The position numbers were made by a program, and so were the translations under genes. Positions 8,027 to 15,719 of a stretch of 64,000 bases of DNA are shown piece after piece. Origin of the DNA: Paeniglutamicibacter antarcticus_C (GTDB taxonomy: Bacteria > Actinomycetota > Actinomycetes > Actinomycetales > Micrococcaceae); the NCBI RefSeq assembly GCF_039544305.1, contig NZ_BAABLK010000027.1, positions 124,001 through 188,000 of the forward strand, in the 5' to 3' direction. A model generated the notes under the pieces. The model saw only the letters and a program-made list of their open reading frames with translations. It did not search any database and was not told the origin of the DNA. Within the stretch, counting starts at the first letter, position 1, and every line of letters begins with the position of its first letter.

Positions 8027-9292
8027 ATGAAGAAGCGCAATCTCAAAGGGGCAGTAGTTGCCGGCGCCGCCGCAGCCGCACTGCTGCTGACATCCTGCGG
8101 TTTCGGCGGGGGAGACGACGGCGGAAACAAAAACGCCGACGGATCTGGTGCCGTCACCACCCTGGACATGATGGTCCCCAGCTACTCCGACGGCACCAAG
8201 ACCCTCTGGGAAAAGGTCATCAAGGATTTCGAGGCAGCCAACACCGATGTCAAGGTCAACCTTGAGATGCAGTCGTGGGAAAACATCGAAGGCGTGTTGA
8301 AGACCAAGATCCAGGGCAACAAAGCACCGGATATTTACAACGGCGGCGCGTTCGCCGAATTCGCTGCCGAAGGCCTGCTGGCACCGGCCTCGGACATCGC
8401 CTCGGAAGCCACCGTGGCAGACTTCCAGCCATCGTTCGCCGACAACGAGAAGGTCGACGGCACCCAGTACGGACTGCCGCTGATCGCTTCGGCACGCGCC
8501 CTGTTCTACAACAAGACCCTGATGAAGGAAGCCGGTGTTGCCGACGTTCCGACCACCTGGGACGAATTGCACGACGCAGCCAAGGCAGTGAGCGGGAAGA
8601 CCAAGGCCGATGGCTACGGCATGCCGCTGGGCAACGAAGAAGCCCAGGGCGAATCGCTGATCTGGTTCGCGGGCAACGGCGGAAACTTCGGCGATGCAAC
8701 CAAGATCTCCGTGGACACCCCAGCCAACCTCGAGGCCGCCGAGTACATGCAGAAGATGATCAAGGACGGCGTGACGCAGAAGAACCCGGGTTCCACCCAG
8801 CGCACCCCGATGCTGAACACCTTCGTCCAGGGCAAGCTCGGCTTCGCCTACGCACTGCCGCAGAATGTCGGCCAGATCAAGACCGAGAACCCGGATCTTG
8901 AATACGGCATCGCACCGGTCGCCACGAAGTCCGGCGAGCCGGCAACCCTTGGCGTCGCAGACCGCCTGATGTCCTTCAAGAACGACGGAACCAAGGCCGA
9001 AGCAGTCACGAAGTTCATGGACTACTTCTTCTCCGCCGATGTCTACACCGAGTGGGTCTCCGCCGAAGGATTCCTGCCGACCACCCAGTCCGGTTCGGAC
9101 AAGCTAGCCGGGGACGAAACCCTCAAGCCGTTCCTGGACATGCTGCCCAATGCGGTGTTCTACCCGACTACCAACCCGGAATGGAACGCCACCGACGGTG
9201 CCTTCAAGTCCCTGATGGGCCAGATCGCCACCGGCAAGAGCGCAGCCGATGTCCTGAAGGAAATCCAGGCCAAAGCCGACGCAGCCAAGTAG
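8027..9292 (+). CDS. Sugar ABC transporter, extracellular solute-binding lipoprotein
   Basis: A 421-residue family-1 (MalE/UgpB-like) binding protein. The N-terminus is a lipoprotein signal: KKR, a hydrophobic Ala/Leu stretch and lipobox LTSC with C24 as the lipidated residue. A Gly/Asp-rich linker follows, then a periplasmic-binding-protein body (for example SARALFYNKTLMKEAGV and PTTWDELHDAA). It captures the sugar outside the membrane and delivers it to the two permeases downstream. A hairpin between this gene and the permeases would favour higher binding-protein expression. No ATPase is present, so a shared ATPase such as MsiK is presumed. Confidence 0.93.
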   Translation: MKKRNLKGAVVAGAAAAALLLTSCGFGGGDDGGNKNADGSGAVTTLDMMVPSYSDGTKTLWEKVIKDFEAANTDVKVNLEMQSWENIEGVLKTKIQGNKAPDIYNGGAFAEFAAEGLLAPASDIASEATVADFQPSFADNEKVDGTQYGLPLIASARALFYNKTLMKEAGVADVPTTWDELHDAAKAVSGKTKADGYGMPLGNEEAQGESLIWFAGNGGNFGDATKISVDTPANLEAAEYMQKMIKDGVTQKNPGSTQRTPMLNTFVQGKLGFAYALPQNVGQIKTENPDLEYGIAPVATKSGEPATLGVADRLMSFKNDGTKAEAVTKFMDYFFSADVYTEWVSAEGFLPTTQSGSDKLAGDETLKPFLDMLPNAVFYPTTNPEWNATDGAFKSLMGQIATGKSAADVLKEIQAKADAAK

Positions 9293-9325
9293 CTGCCCCG
9301 GCGCAACACCAATCCAACCACCACG

Positions 9326-9359
9326 GACGGGGCTCACCTCACCCAAGGGGAGCCCCGTC
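9326..9359 (+). terminator. Intercistronic hairpin after the binding-protein gene
   Basis: GACGGGGCT (9326-9334) pairs with AGCCCCGTC (9351-9359), followed by TTTGG. Its position between the binding-protein and permease genes fits partial termination or 3'-end protection that raises binding-protein mRNA. Confidence 0.6.
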
Positions 9360-9408
9360 TTTGGCCGGGCAAGACAATTTCCTAACCACGTATCGCAGGA
9401 GAACCCTC

Positions 9409-10332
9409 ATGAGTGTCGCAACTGCCCCGAAGCGCAAGGCCAAGCGCCCCTCTGCCAGGGAAGGCGGTTCATTCGTTTCGGCCCTGCCCTGGATCGGGCC
9501 GGCGCTATTGCTGATCCTGGCGATCGTGGTCTTCCCCGCCGGGTACATGATCTACAACTCCACCCGGAAGATCTCCCAGGTCGGCACGGACCTCAAGGGG
9601 GTGGGGTTCGATAACTTCGCCAAGGTCTTCGCGGACCCCAACCTGCCGCGCATCTTGCTCAATACCGTGGTGTGGGTCGTGGTCGTCGTGGGCTTCACCG
9701 TCCTGTTGTCCCTGCTCCTGGCGCAGTTCCTGAACAAGCCCTTCCCCGGACGGACCCTGGTCCGCATGGCCGTGATTGTCCCGTGGGCCGCCTCGGTGGT
9801 CATGACCACCACCGTGTTCTACTACGCCGCGGATCCGAACTACGGCATCTTCAACAAGTTCCTCATGGACATCGGGCTGATCGACGAAGGATTCGGCTTC
9901 ACCAAGAATGCGGTTCCGGCAATGGCTCTGGCCATCGCGGTTGCCATCTTCGTCTCCATCCCGTTCACCGCCTACACGCTTCTTGCCGGCCTGCAGGCGA
10001 TCCCCAACGAAACCCTCGAGGCCGCCCGCATGGACGGGGCCAGCCCCTGGAAGACCTACATCTTCGTGGTCCTGCCCCAGCTGCGTGGGGCACTTGCCGT
10101 TGCCGTGCTGATCAACATCATCAACGTGTTCAACAACCTGCCGATCCTGAAGATCATCACCGGCTCCATCCCCGGCTACAGCGCCGACACGCTGATGACC
10201 TACATCTTCAAGGTCCTGCAGTTCGACAGGCGCCTGGATATCTCCTCGGCGCTTTCGGTCGTGAACTTCGCGATCGTCCTGGTGATCGTCGCCATCTACG
10301 TCAAGACCGTCAAGCCCATGAAGGAGGTCTAG
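9409..10332 (+). CDS. Sugar ABC transporter permease (MalF/UgpA type)
   Basis: A 307-residue inner-membrane protein with about six membrane helices; the first is near residues 25-45 (ALPWIGPALLLILAIVVFPAG). The cytoplasmic EAA loop is visible as ETLEAARMDGASPWKTYIFVVLPQL, split over the usual G-x9-LP pattern, and docks the ATPase. ATG 9409 has CAGGAG seven bases upstream; a longer open frame to the left overlaps the binding-protein gene and is not used. It pairs with the permease at 10339. Confidence 0.93.
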   Translation: MSVATAPKRKAKRPSAREGGSFVSALPWIGPALLLILAIVVFPAGYMIYNSTRKISQVGTDLKGVGFDNFAKVFADPNLPRILLNTVVWVVVVVGFTVLLSLLLAQFLNKPFPGRTLVRMAVIVPWAASVVMTTTVFYYAADPNYGIFNKFLMDIGLIDEGFGFTKNAVPAMALAIAVAIFVSIPFTAYTLLAGLQAIPNETLEAARMDGASPWKTYIFVVLPQLRGALAVAVLINIINVFNNLPILKIITGSIPGYSADTLMTYIFKVLQFDRRLDISSALSVVNFAIVLVIVAIYVKTVKPMKEV

Positions 10333-10338
10333 GAAGCC

Positions 10339-11196
10339 ATGTCTCTCCTGACTACAGAAGACCTCGCGCCCCGCAAGATCGTCATCCGACGGATGGTCAC
10401 CGGCCTCATCGTCGCCGCGCTGTTCCTGATTCCGTATGCGGTCATGCTCATCGGCTCGCTCAAGACCCGCTCCGAGATCCTTTCGATCCCGCCGGACTAC
10501 CTGCCGCGCGACGGGGCGCAGTGGTCGAACTACCTGACTATGTGGGATACCCCCGAAACCCCGGTTGCCTACAACCTGATCTCCACCATTGTCATTTCCC
10601 TCTGCGCCACCTTGCTGGTGCTGCTGGTTGCCACCCCCGCGGCCTACTACACCGCACGCTTCAAGTTCCCGGGCAAGATGGTCTTCATGTTCCTGGTGAT
10701 CGTCACCCAGATGCTGCAGCCCGCGGTACTTACAGCAGGGTTGTTCAAGCAGATGCTCGCGATGAACCTCTATGACACCTGGTTGGCGATGATCCTGATC
10801 AACGCCGCCTTCAACCTGGCCTTCGCGGTGTGGATCATGCACTCGTTCTTCTCCTCGGTTCCCAAGGAAGTCGACGAGGCGGCGCAGATCGACGGCGCCG
10901 GAAAGCTCCGGGTGCTCTTCCGCATCAACCTGCCACTGGTGTGGCCGGGCATCGTGACCGCGGTGATCTTCACCTTCGTTTCCTGCTGGAACGAATTCGC
11001 CGCCTCCCTGGTGATCCTCTCCACGGCGGAGAATCAGCCGCTGTCGGTGGCCCTGACCAAGTTCGTTGGACAGTACTCCACTTCGTGGCAGTATGTCTTC
11101 GGCGTCTCGATCGTGGCGATCATCCCGGTGATCGTCTTGTTCATGCTCATTGAAAAGCGCCTGATCGGCGGGCTGTCCGCCGGAGCCGTAAAGTAG
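10339..11196 (+). CDS. Sugar ABC transporter permease (MalG/UgpE type)
   Basis: A 285-residue membrane protein with six predicted helices and the EAA loop VPKEVDEAAQIDGAGK...LP. It starts six bases after the first permease stop, so the two are co-translated and probably form a heterodimeric channel. The short cytoplasmic C-terminus is typical of MalG-like subunits. No ATP-binding subunit is encoded nearby. Confidence 0.93.
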   Translation: MSLLTTEDLAPRKIVIRRMVTGLIVAALFLIPYAVMLIGSLKTRSEILSIPPDYLPRDGAQWSNYLTMWDTPETPVAYNLISTIVISLCATLLVLLVATPAAYYTARFKFPGKMVFMFLVIVTQMLQPAVLTAGLFKQMLAMNLYDTWLAMILINAAFNLAFAVWIMHSFFSSVPKEVDEAAQIDGAGKLRVLFRINLPLVWPGIVTAVIFTFVSCWNEFAASLVILSTAENQPLSVALTKFVGQYSTSWQYVFGVSIVAIIPVIVLFMLIEKRLIGGLSAGAVK

Positions 11197-11321
11197 GCTC
11201 AAGGGCCCGCGGCACTGTTGAACCACACGAATGAAGCCGGGCCGGTCCCGCCGGTGACCTACCTACCAACAACGGCTGGGAACAGCCTGCCAGCAGCACA
11301 TAGACGATAGACGGGAGCAAG

Positions 11322-12125
11322 GTGAAACGCGAAGAACGCCTCAATGCCATCCTCGAGATGCTCTCCCAGTCAGGGAAGGTCGAGGTCGATGAAATCGTGC
11401 ACCGGCTCGAGGTCTCGCCCGCCACGGCGCGGCGAGACCTGGACTCCCTGGCGGTGGCCTCGTTGCTCTCACGCACCCATGGGGGAGCGGTCAGCAACAC
11501 CGTGGCCTACGACCTGCCGGTGCGCTACCAAAAGGAAGAAGCCGCGGTGCAAAAGCACGCCATCGCGGTGCTTGCCGCATCCATGGTCTCCCAGGAGATG
11601 GTGGTGGGGCTCTCCGGCGGCACCACCTCAAGCGCGATTGCCACGCAACTGGGAATGCGGCGGGACCTGGTCAACGAGTCCGGGCGAACCACTTTCACAG
11701 TGGTGACCAACGCCGTGAACATCGCCGCGATGCTCGCGGTGCGCACGCACGTGAAGGTCATGGTCACCGGAGGGGTGCTCAACCCCCGGTCCTACGAACT
11801 GGTGGGACCCTTCGCCGAGCAAAGCCTGGAAAAGGTCACTCTTGATGTCGCCTTCGTGGGAATCAACGGGCTGGAAGCACATATCGGCCCGACGGTCTCC
11901 GACGAGCTTGAAGCCTCAATCAACGACCTGATGATCCGCCGCGCCCGACGCAGCTATTTGGTGTGTGACTCCTCGAAGATCGGACACAGCGCCTTCGCCG
12001 CCTTGGCCACCTCGACCTTCAGCGCATTGATCACCGACGCCGGGATCACCGAGGACCAAAGGCTCGAGCTTGTGGAAGCCAGCATTCCGGTGATCGTCGC
12101 CGCCGCCGTGGTGAACACCCGCTAG
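11322..12125 (+). CDS. DeoR/GlpR-family transcriptional regulator
   Basis: A 267-residue repressor with an N-terminal DeoR helix-turn-helix (residues about 6-57: VDEIVHRLEVSPATARRDL then THGGAV) and a C-terminal sugar-phosphate-sensing domain (LSGGTTSSAIA, VTGGVLNPRSYELVGP, CDSSKIG). GTG 11322 is preceded by GGGAGCAAGG. It lies 125 bp after the importer genes in the same direction and is the obvious regulator of the sugar cluster, probably released by a phosphorylated intermediate. Its stop overlaps that of the convergent APH-like gene by four bases. Confidence 0.9.
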   Translation: MKREERLNAILEMLSQSGKVEVDEIVHRLEVSPATARRDLDSLAVASLLSRTHGGAVSNTVAYDLPVRYQKEEAAVQKHAIAVLAASMVSQEMVVGLSGGTTSSAIATQLGMRRDLVNESGRTTFTVVTNAVNIAAMLAVRTHVKVMVTGGVLNPRSYELVGPFAEQSLEKVTLDVAFVGINGLEAHIGPTVSDELEASINDLMIRRARRSYLVCDSSKIGHSAFAALATSTFSALITDAGITEDQRLELVEASIPVIVAAAVVNTR

Positions 12126-12964
12126 CTGCCGGCGGCCGTCGCGGCCATGGCCAGGCGCGGCCCGATTTTCCCGACCAGCGCACCGAGGTCCTTTTCCTGG
12201 TCAAGAGACGCGTCGAAGACGCTCTCCAGGGACATCGCGCCGAGCCAAACCCGCGCGCGCCAGGCAACGTCGGGGCCCGGGGCAATCTCCTCGATGAAAC
12301 CCTCGCCATGCCACAAACCCAGGTAGGCGGTGTTGAGCGCGGGATCCCAGGCCGCTGCCATGTCCCAATCCAGGATGCCGTGCAGCTTGCCATCACTCCA
12401 GCGCATGTTGTGTCCGGCCAGGTCCCCGTGCACCAACGCGGCCGGAACCTCGGCAAACGAGGCAATCGTGTCCAGCACCCGCTGTGTGCCATCCCGTAGA
12501 TCCACCGGCAAGGCATCCAGGGTTGCCGCGACTTTCGGGGTGGTCCACGGGCCCCGGAAAGAAAACTGCGGGGCCAGCAGGTCCCCAAGCGGCTGGACAT
12601 CAACGGACGCAAGTTCATCCAGGATCCGGCGAAGAGAGGCAGCATCACCGGCGTGGGGCCGGTGGGGTGCACCGGGGACAAAGCGTTGGATGACGGCCGA
12701 GAATCCTTCACCGTGCCACACCCTGCTCAACGAAGTGGGGAGCCGGAAACTGAACTCACCTGCCAGGGAATCAACCAGATCCACGCGCCGTTGCATGTCC
12801 CGTGCGGCCTGCGGGGTTCGACTCATGCGCATGACCGCTTCGCCGTTCGCCACTAGGACCCGGTGGAATTGACCACCCTCCTCCACGTGCGCCGCGTTCC
12901 AGTCGGGCCCCGGATAAAGGGCATGTGCCAACTCGCGGGCCTTGGACAGCGCTTCGGTGCTCAC
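12122..12964 (-). CDS. Aminoglycoside/choline-kinase-like phosphotransferase (APH family)
   Basis: A 280-residue protein of the APH fold. The catalytic loop is LVHGDLAGHN with D181, and the metal-binding DFG-equivalent is ILDWDMAAAWDP (D199/D201). The N-lobe contains the nucleotide-binding strands and AVMRM as the likely lysine-equivalent region. Members of this family phosphorylate small alcohols or antibiotics; no clue ties this one to resistance. It is convergent with the DeoR gene and divergent from the CPBP gene 63 bp away. The substrate is unknown. Confidence 0.85.
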   Translation of the reverse strand: MSTEALSKARELAHALYPGPDWNAAHVEEGGQFHRVLVANGEAVMRMSRTPQAARDMQRRVDLVDSLAGEFSFRLPTSLSRVWHGEGFSAVIQRFVPGAPHRPHAGDAASLRRILDELASVDVQPLGDLLAPQFSFRGPWTTPKVAATLDALPVDLRDGTQRVLDTIASFAEVPAALVHGDLAGHNMRWSDGKLHGILDWDMAAAWDPALNTAYLGLWHGEGFIEEIAPGPDVAWRARVWLGAMSLESVFDASLDQEKDLGALVGKIGPRLAMAATAAGS

Positions 12965-13027
12965 CTATCGATCCTCGCAGGTCAACACGTATGTGGGTGC
13001 ACAGACACACCGCGTAGGATCGCTTGT

Positions 13028-13840
13028 ATGAGCTCAGAAGCGGCAGCGGATACCCCTTTCGGCAAGTCCTTGGTCCCGGCGGGGGCACCTTCGGGAGTAC
13101 GCCGCGGATTGAAGATCGAACTGTTGGTTGTCTTGGGGCTGTCACTGGGGAAATCAGGGATCTACGCCATCGTGAACCTGGTCGACAAAATGACGCGCGC
13201 GCCCCTGGGTTCCCAGACGACCTCACTGAACAACCCGTTAAACCAGCGCGAGTACTTTGACCTTACCTACCAGCTGCTGGACATCTTCTTTGCCCTGGTT
13301 CCGGTCATGCTGGTGCTCTACCTGCTCTGGCGGATTCCCGGAAGAAACCCGTTTGCGATGCTGGGCTTGGAGTTCAAGCGGCCGTTCAAGGACCTGGGCT
13401 GGGGAGCGGGGCTTTTCGCGGCCATGGGCCTTGGCACCCTCGGCGTCTATGCGCTGGGTCGCGCCCTTGGGCTGACCACGGTCCTTGTTCCTGCGGCGCT
13501 GGATGATTATTGGTGGACGATCCCGGTGCTGGTCTTCTCAGCGATCCGCCACGGGATCCTGGAGGAAGTCATCGTCGTTGGATACCTCTTTGAACGCCTC
13601 GGGCGACTGGGGTGGGGCAAATGGCAAATAGTCTGCTCCAGTGCCGTGCTGCGAGGCAGCTACCATCTTTACCAAGGAATCGGGCCCTTCATCGGCAATG
13701 TGGCCATGGGAATTGTCTTTGGTTTTGTATACTCCAGGAAGGGCCGGGTCATGCCGCTGGTCATTGCCCATGCATTTTTGGATATCGCAGGTTTCGTCGG
13801 CTATGCGTTGTTGGGTCCCGCCATCGGACTTGGCACGTAA
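13028..13840 (+). CDS. CPBP (CAAX/Abi) family intramembrane protease-like protein
   Basis: A 270-residue polytopic membrane protein with helices near residues 30-50, 84-101, 125-147, 164-175, 197-212, 222-236 and 243-265. Family motif 1 is E179-E180 in LEEVIVVGYLFERL, motif 2 has H213 (RGSYHLYQG) and motif 3 is H248/D252 (HAFLDI). In motif 1 the usual EExxxR arginine position is occupied by Val. ATG 13028 fits the divergent promoter gap; the open frame extends further left only by overlapping the APH-like gene. Possible roles are prenyl-protein processing or bacteriocin-related proteolysis; no partner gene is visible. Confidence 0.85.
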   Translation: MSSEAAADTPFGKSLVPAGAPSGVRRGLKIELLVVLGLSLGKSGIYAIVNLVDKMTRAPLGSQTTSLNNPLNQREYFDLTYQLLDIFFALVPVMLVLYLLWRIPGRNPFAMLGLEFKRPFKDLGWGAGLFAAMGLGTLGVYALGRALGLTTVLVPAALDDYWWTIPVLVFSAIRHGILEEVIVVGYLFERLGRLGWGKWQIVCSSAVLRGSYHLYQGIGPFIGNVAMGIVFGFVYSRKGRVMPLVIAHAFLDIAGFVGYALLGPAIGLGT

Positions 13841-13863
13841 AGAACGGTTTGATCACGTTCTTT
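13839..13863 (+). terminator. Short terminator after the CPBP gene
   Basis: AAAGAACG (13839-13846) pairs with CGTTCTTT (13856-13863); the left arm overlaps the stop codon. The T-rich end suits intrinsic termination. Confidence 0.5.
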
Positions 13864-13982
13864 CCGGAGCCTTGCGCCCAGTGCGGGCCTTGCTAGGCTC
13901 GATGGAGACAACGGATCATCAAACAATTCGCCTTTCCCCGTTTCGGTGCCGGGGCCGGGAATGGCCGATCAAGGAGTAGTGC

Positions 13983-14276
13983 ATGGTGCAGGTGGTGGGC
14001 TCAGGGAAGATGTTCCGGCTGGGATTGGTGCTCGCGATTTTCGGGGCTGTTTTCCAGGTCTTCGCTTCGCCGCTGCTGAACTGGATGATCAACGAGAACA
14101 GTTTCTCCAATCCCGGCCTTGGAATCGCGCTCGGATTCATCGCCGTCATCCAGCAGGGAGCATTCCTCGGAGGGTTGTTCCTGCTGGCTGGATCATTCGT
14201 GGTCCGCTCGGCCGAAGAAGCCGTTGCCGCGGTGCACAATAAAAATGGTTTCACCGAACATTCCCCGCAGGACTAG
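13983..14276 (+). CDS. Small two-helix membrane protein, function unknown
   Basis: A 97-residue protein with two membrane helices (about residues 13-33 and 47-72) and the motif QQGAFLGGLFLLAGSFVVRS, in a typical small membrane protein layout. AAGGAG lies about 8 bases before the ATG. The next gene, 84 bp on, is the same length and repeats the pattern (QQVLFIGGLFLLIGSLIVR), so the two are tandem paralogues, perhaps forming a hetero-oligomer. I do not recognise the family. Confidence 0.8.
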   Translation: MVQVVGSGKMFRLGLVLAIFGAVFQVFASPLLNWMINENSFSNPGLGIALGFIAVIQQGAFLGGLFLLAGSFVVRSAEEAVAAVHNKNGFTEHSPQD

Positions 14277-14359
14277 CCAGCGATTCCGGGTGCGGGACCC
14301 TGCGGCCGTTCGGCTGATGAGCAGATTCGCTCCCAAACCCGAAGAAAGCGAGGACGACC

Positions 14360-14653
14360 ATGCCCAAGCTCATGGGCTCCAAAACGATGCTTGTCCTCGG
14401 TGCGGTGATGGCCCTGGTTGGAGTGGGACACCGGTTGGTCATCGGTGCGCAGTGGGGCTGGTATTACGAGGCAACGCTGCCGGTTGAGGATGCGATCCCG
14501 GGGGCGGGCAACTTGTTGCAGCAGGTCTTGTTCATCGGCGGCCTGTTCCTGCTCATCGGTTCGCTGATAGTGCGGCACTTCGAGATCCTGAAAACCGAAG
14601 TGCAACAGGCCTCCCGCCCGGATGCGCCCGGCTCCGGCAAAACCAGAACTTAA
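14360..14653 (+). CDS. Small two-helix membrane protein, tandem paralogue
   Basis: A 97-residue protein with helices near residues 9-28 and 53-73, sharing the QQ-x-FxGGLFLLxGSxxVR block with the preceding gene. GAAAGCGAGG precedes the ATG. The C-terminus ends in a charged, proline-containing tail. A 16-bp stem that begins at its stop codon closes the transcript. Function unknown; equal length and adjacency suggest duplication and a shared role. Confidence 0.8.
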   Translation: MPKLMGSKTMLVLGAVMALVGVGHRLVIGAQWGWYYEATLPVEDAIPGAGNLLQQVLFIGGLFLLIGSLIVRHFEILKTEVQQASRPDAPGSGKTRT

Positions 14654-14698
14654 GCACTGTGGACCCCACCGAAAAGATTCAATGGGGTCCACAGTGCT
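14653..14698. terminator. Bidirectional terminator between convergent genes
   Basis: AGCACTGTGGACCCCA (14653-14668) pairs perfectly with TGGGGTCCACAGTGCT (14683-14698) around a 14-base loop. It sits between the plus-strand small membrane gene and the minus-strand glyoxalase-like gene and can serve both. Confidence 0.8.
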
Positions 14699-14720
14699 GG
14701 TGGCTCGTCGCGCTGTATCG

Positions 14721-15365
14721 TTAGAGCGTGATTGCACCCTTGGGTGTTTCAAAGGTGACCGAGAGGATTCCAGGTATCCCGTGGGGTGCCTGCCAATCCA
14801 CATCTACGTCCCCTACCGGTAGCTGCTCGGGCTGTCCGAGCCAGTCTGCGACGCGTTCGCTGGATCCGGCAATGCTGATCGAAGAGATCTTGCCTACCGG
14901 GTCCAAGGCCTTTGACGGGTGAAGGTCTTCGGTTCCCTCATCCCAGCGCAGCAGATACGGAACCTGCGGATCGGCGATCAAGCCATTGATGCCTATCTGG
15001 CGCCAAGTGAGTTCCTGTCCGTCGGGGAACTTTCGGTTTCCCGGAACGGAACCCCTGCCCAGACGTTCCTCAGCCGGAGCCAAGTCGTCAACGGCAACGC
15101 ACCAGCCCATCCAACCGCCGCCGAGTTCGGAGCGGGCGCGAACGGCCTGCCCAAACGGCGCCTTGTCGGAGGACGGGTGATTCAAGACTTCGACAACTTC
15201 CAGATACTGACGATTCTTCAGCGGGAAGATGACATTGCGCGTACCAAAACGTGGGTGTACACCGCCCTTTACAGATTCGAGTCCAAGGGCCTCGCCGATC
15301 CGGGCGGCAGTTGCCGCGAGACCGTCGGGTCCACAAGCATAAGAAACATGGTCCAACCTCATCAT
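14721..15365 (-). CDS. Glyoxalase-like (VOC superfamily) protein
   Basis: A 214-residue protein that opens with the VOC-type LDHVSYAC and continues with HPRFGTRNVIFPLKNRQYLEVVEV, the pattern of the glyoxalase-like domain (PF13468-type) proteins. The second half (DWQAPHGIPGILSVTFETPKG) is a second beta-alpha-beta unit. No specific metal set or substrate can be assigned. Two ATG codons lie next to each other at the start (15365 and 15362). It stands alone, convergent with the small membrane genes and divergent from the metY leader. Confidence 0.78.
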   Translation of the reverse strand: MMRLDHVSYACGPDGLAATAARIGEALGLESVKGGVHPRFGTRNVIFPLKNRQYLEVVEVLNHPSSDKAPFGQAVRARSELGGGWMGWCVAVDDLAPAEERLGRGSVPGNRKFPDGQELTWRQIGINGLIADPQVPYLLRWDEGTEDLHPSKALDPVGKISSISIAGSSERVADWLGQPEQLPVGDVDVDWQAPHGIPGILSVTFETPKGAITL

Positions 15366-15529
15366 GTGTCAATCATGGCACTTTGTGACCTTGCTCTCGA
15401 CTTAGGTGGACCTAACTTGCATTTAAGCGCCGTCGGGAAATCGCCTTCAGGGCGCGGGGGACACAGTCGGCTGGTCACAATTTGAGATGTGCTTGCGGAC
15501 TCATGGTGTCGTGGGCCAGACTTATTGAC

Positions 15530-15640
15530 AAGGTCATGAGTTTCAGTAAAAAGCCCCGGCTTGCTGAACGGCAACCCTCCACCGCGGTGGGGTGCCCCGG
15601 GTGAAGACCAGGCCCTGCGTCAAGAAGACGTAGGACAAGC
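15530..15640 (+). promoter_or_regulatory. SAM-IV riboswitch
   Basis: Starting with AGGTCATGAGT (15531-15541), the RNA has AAGCCCCGGCTTGCTG (15551-15566), CGGCAACCCTCC (15569-15580), CCGCGGTGGGGTGCCCCGGG (15582-15601) and TGAAGACC (15602-15609). These are the conserved core blocks of the actinobacterial SAM-IV class. P1 is GGTC (15532-15535) with GACC (15605-15608). It lies 80-190 bases before metY and should lower metY-metX expression when S-adenosylmethionine is plentiful. The remaining bases of the 15366-15719 gap upstream hold no gene. Confidence 0.93.
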
Positions 15641-15694
15641 GCGGGAATGCACCAGCACATAAACGACTCCATGACGGAGCCGGCAATGGGCATA

Positions 15695-15714
15695 CCCCTG
15701 AATCCTTGAGGGGG
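15695..15714 (+). promoter_or_regulatory. Hairpin over the metY ribosome-binding site
   Basis: CCCCT (15695-15699) can pair with AGGGG (15709-15713), which contains the metY Shine-Dalgarno GAGGGGG (15708-15714). This is a plausible translational expression platform for the riboswitch: closed when SAM is bound, open when it is not. The link between aptamer and hairpin is inferred. Confidence 0.5.
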
Positions 15715-15719
15715 AAGCA

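Noticed and set aside
9505..11226. A 573-codon minus-strand frame opposite the sugar permeases
   Set aside because: Very high Asp/Gly/His content and no motifs; antisense shadow of two well-supported permease genes.
12122..12964. Antibiotic-resistance gene (aminoglycoside phosphotransferase)
   Set aside because: The fold and catalytic residues match the wide APH superfamily, which includes many metabolic kinases. Nothing in the sequence or context supports resistance.
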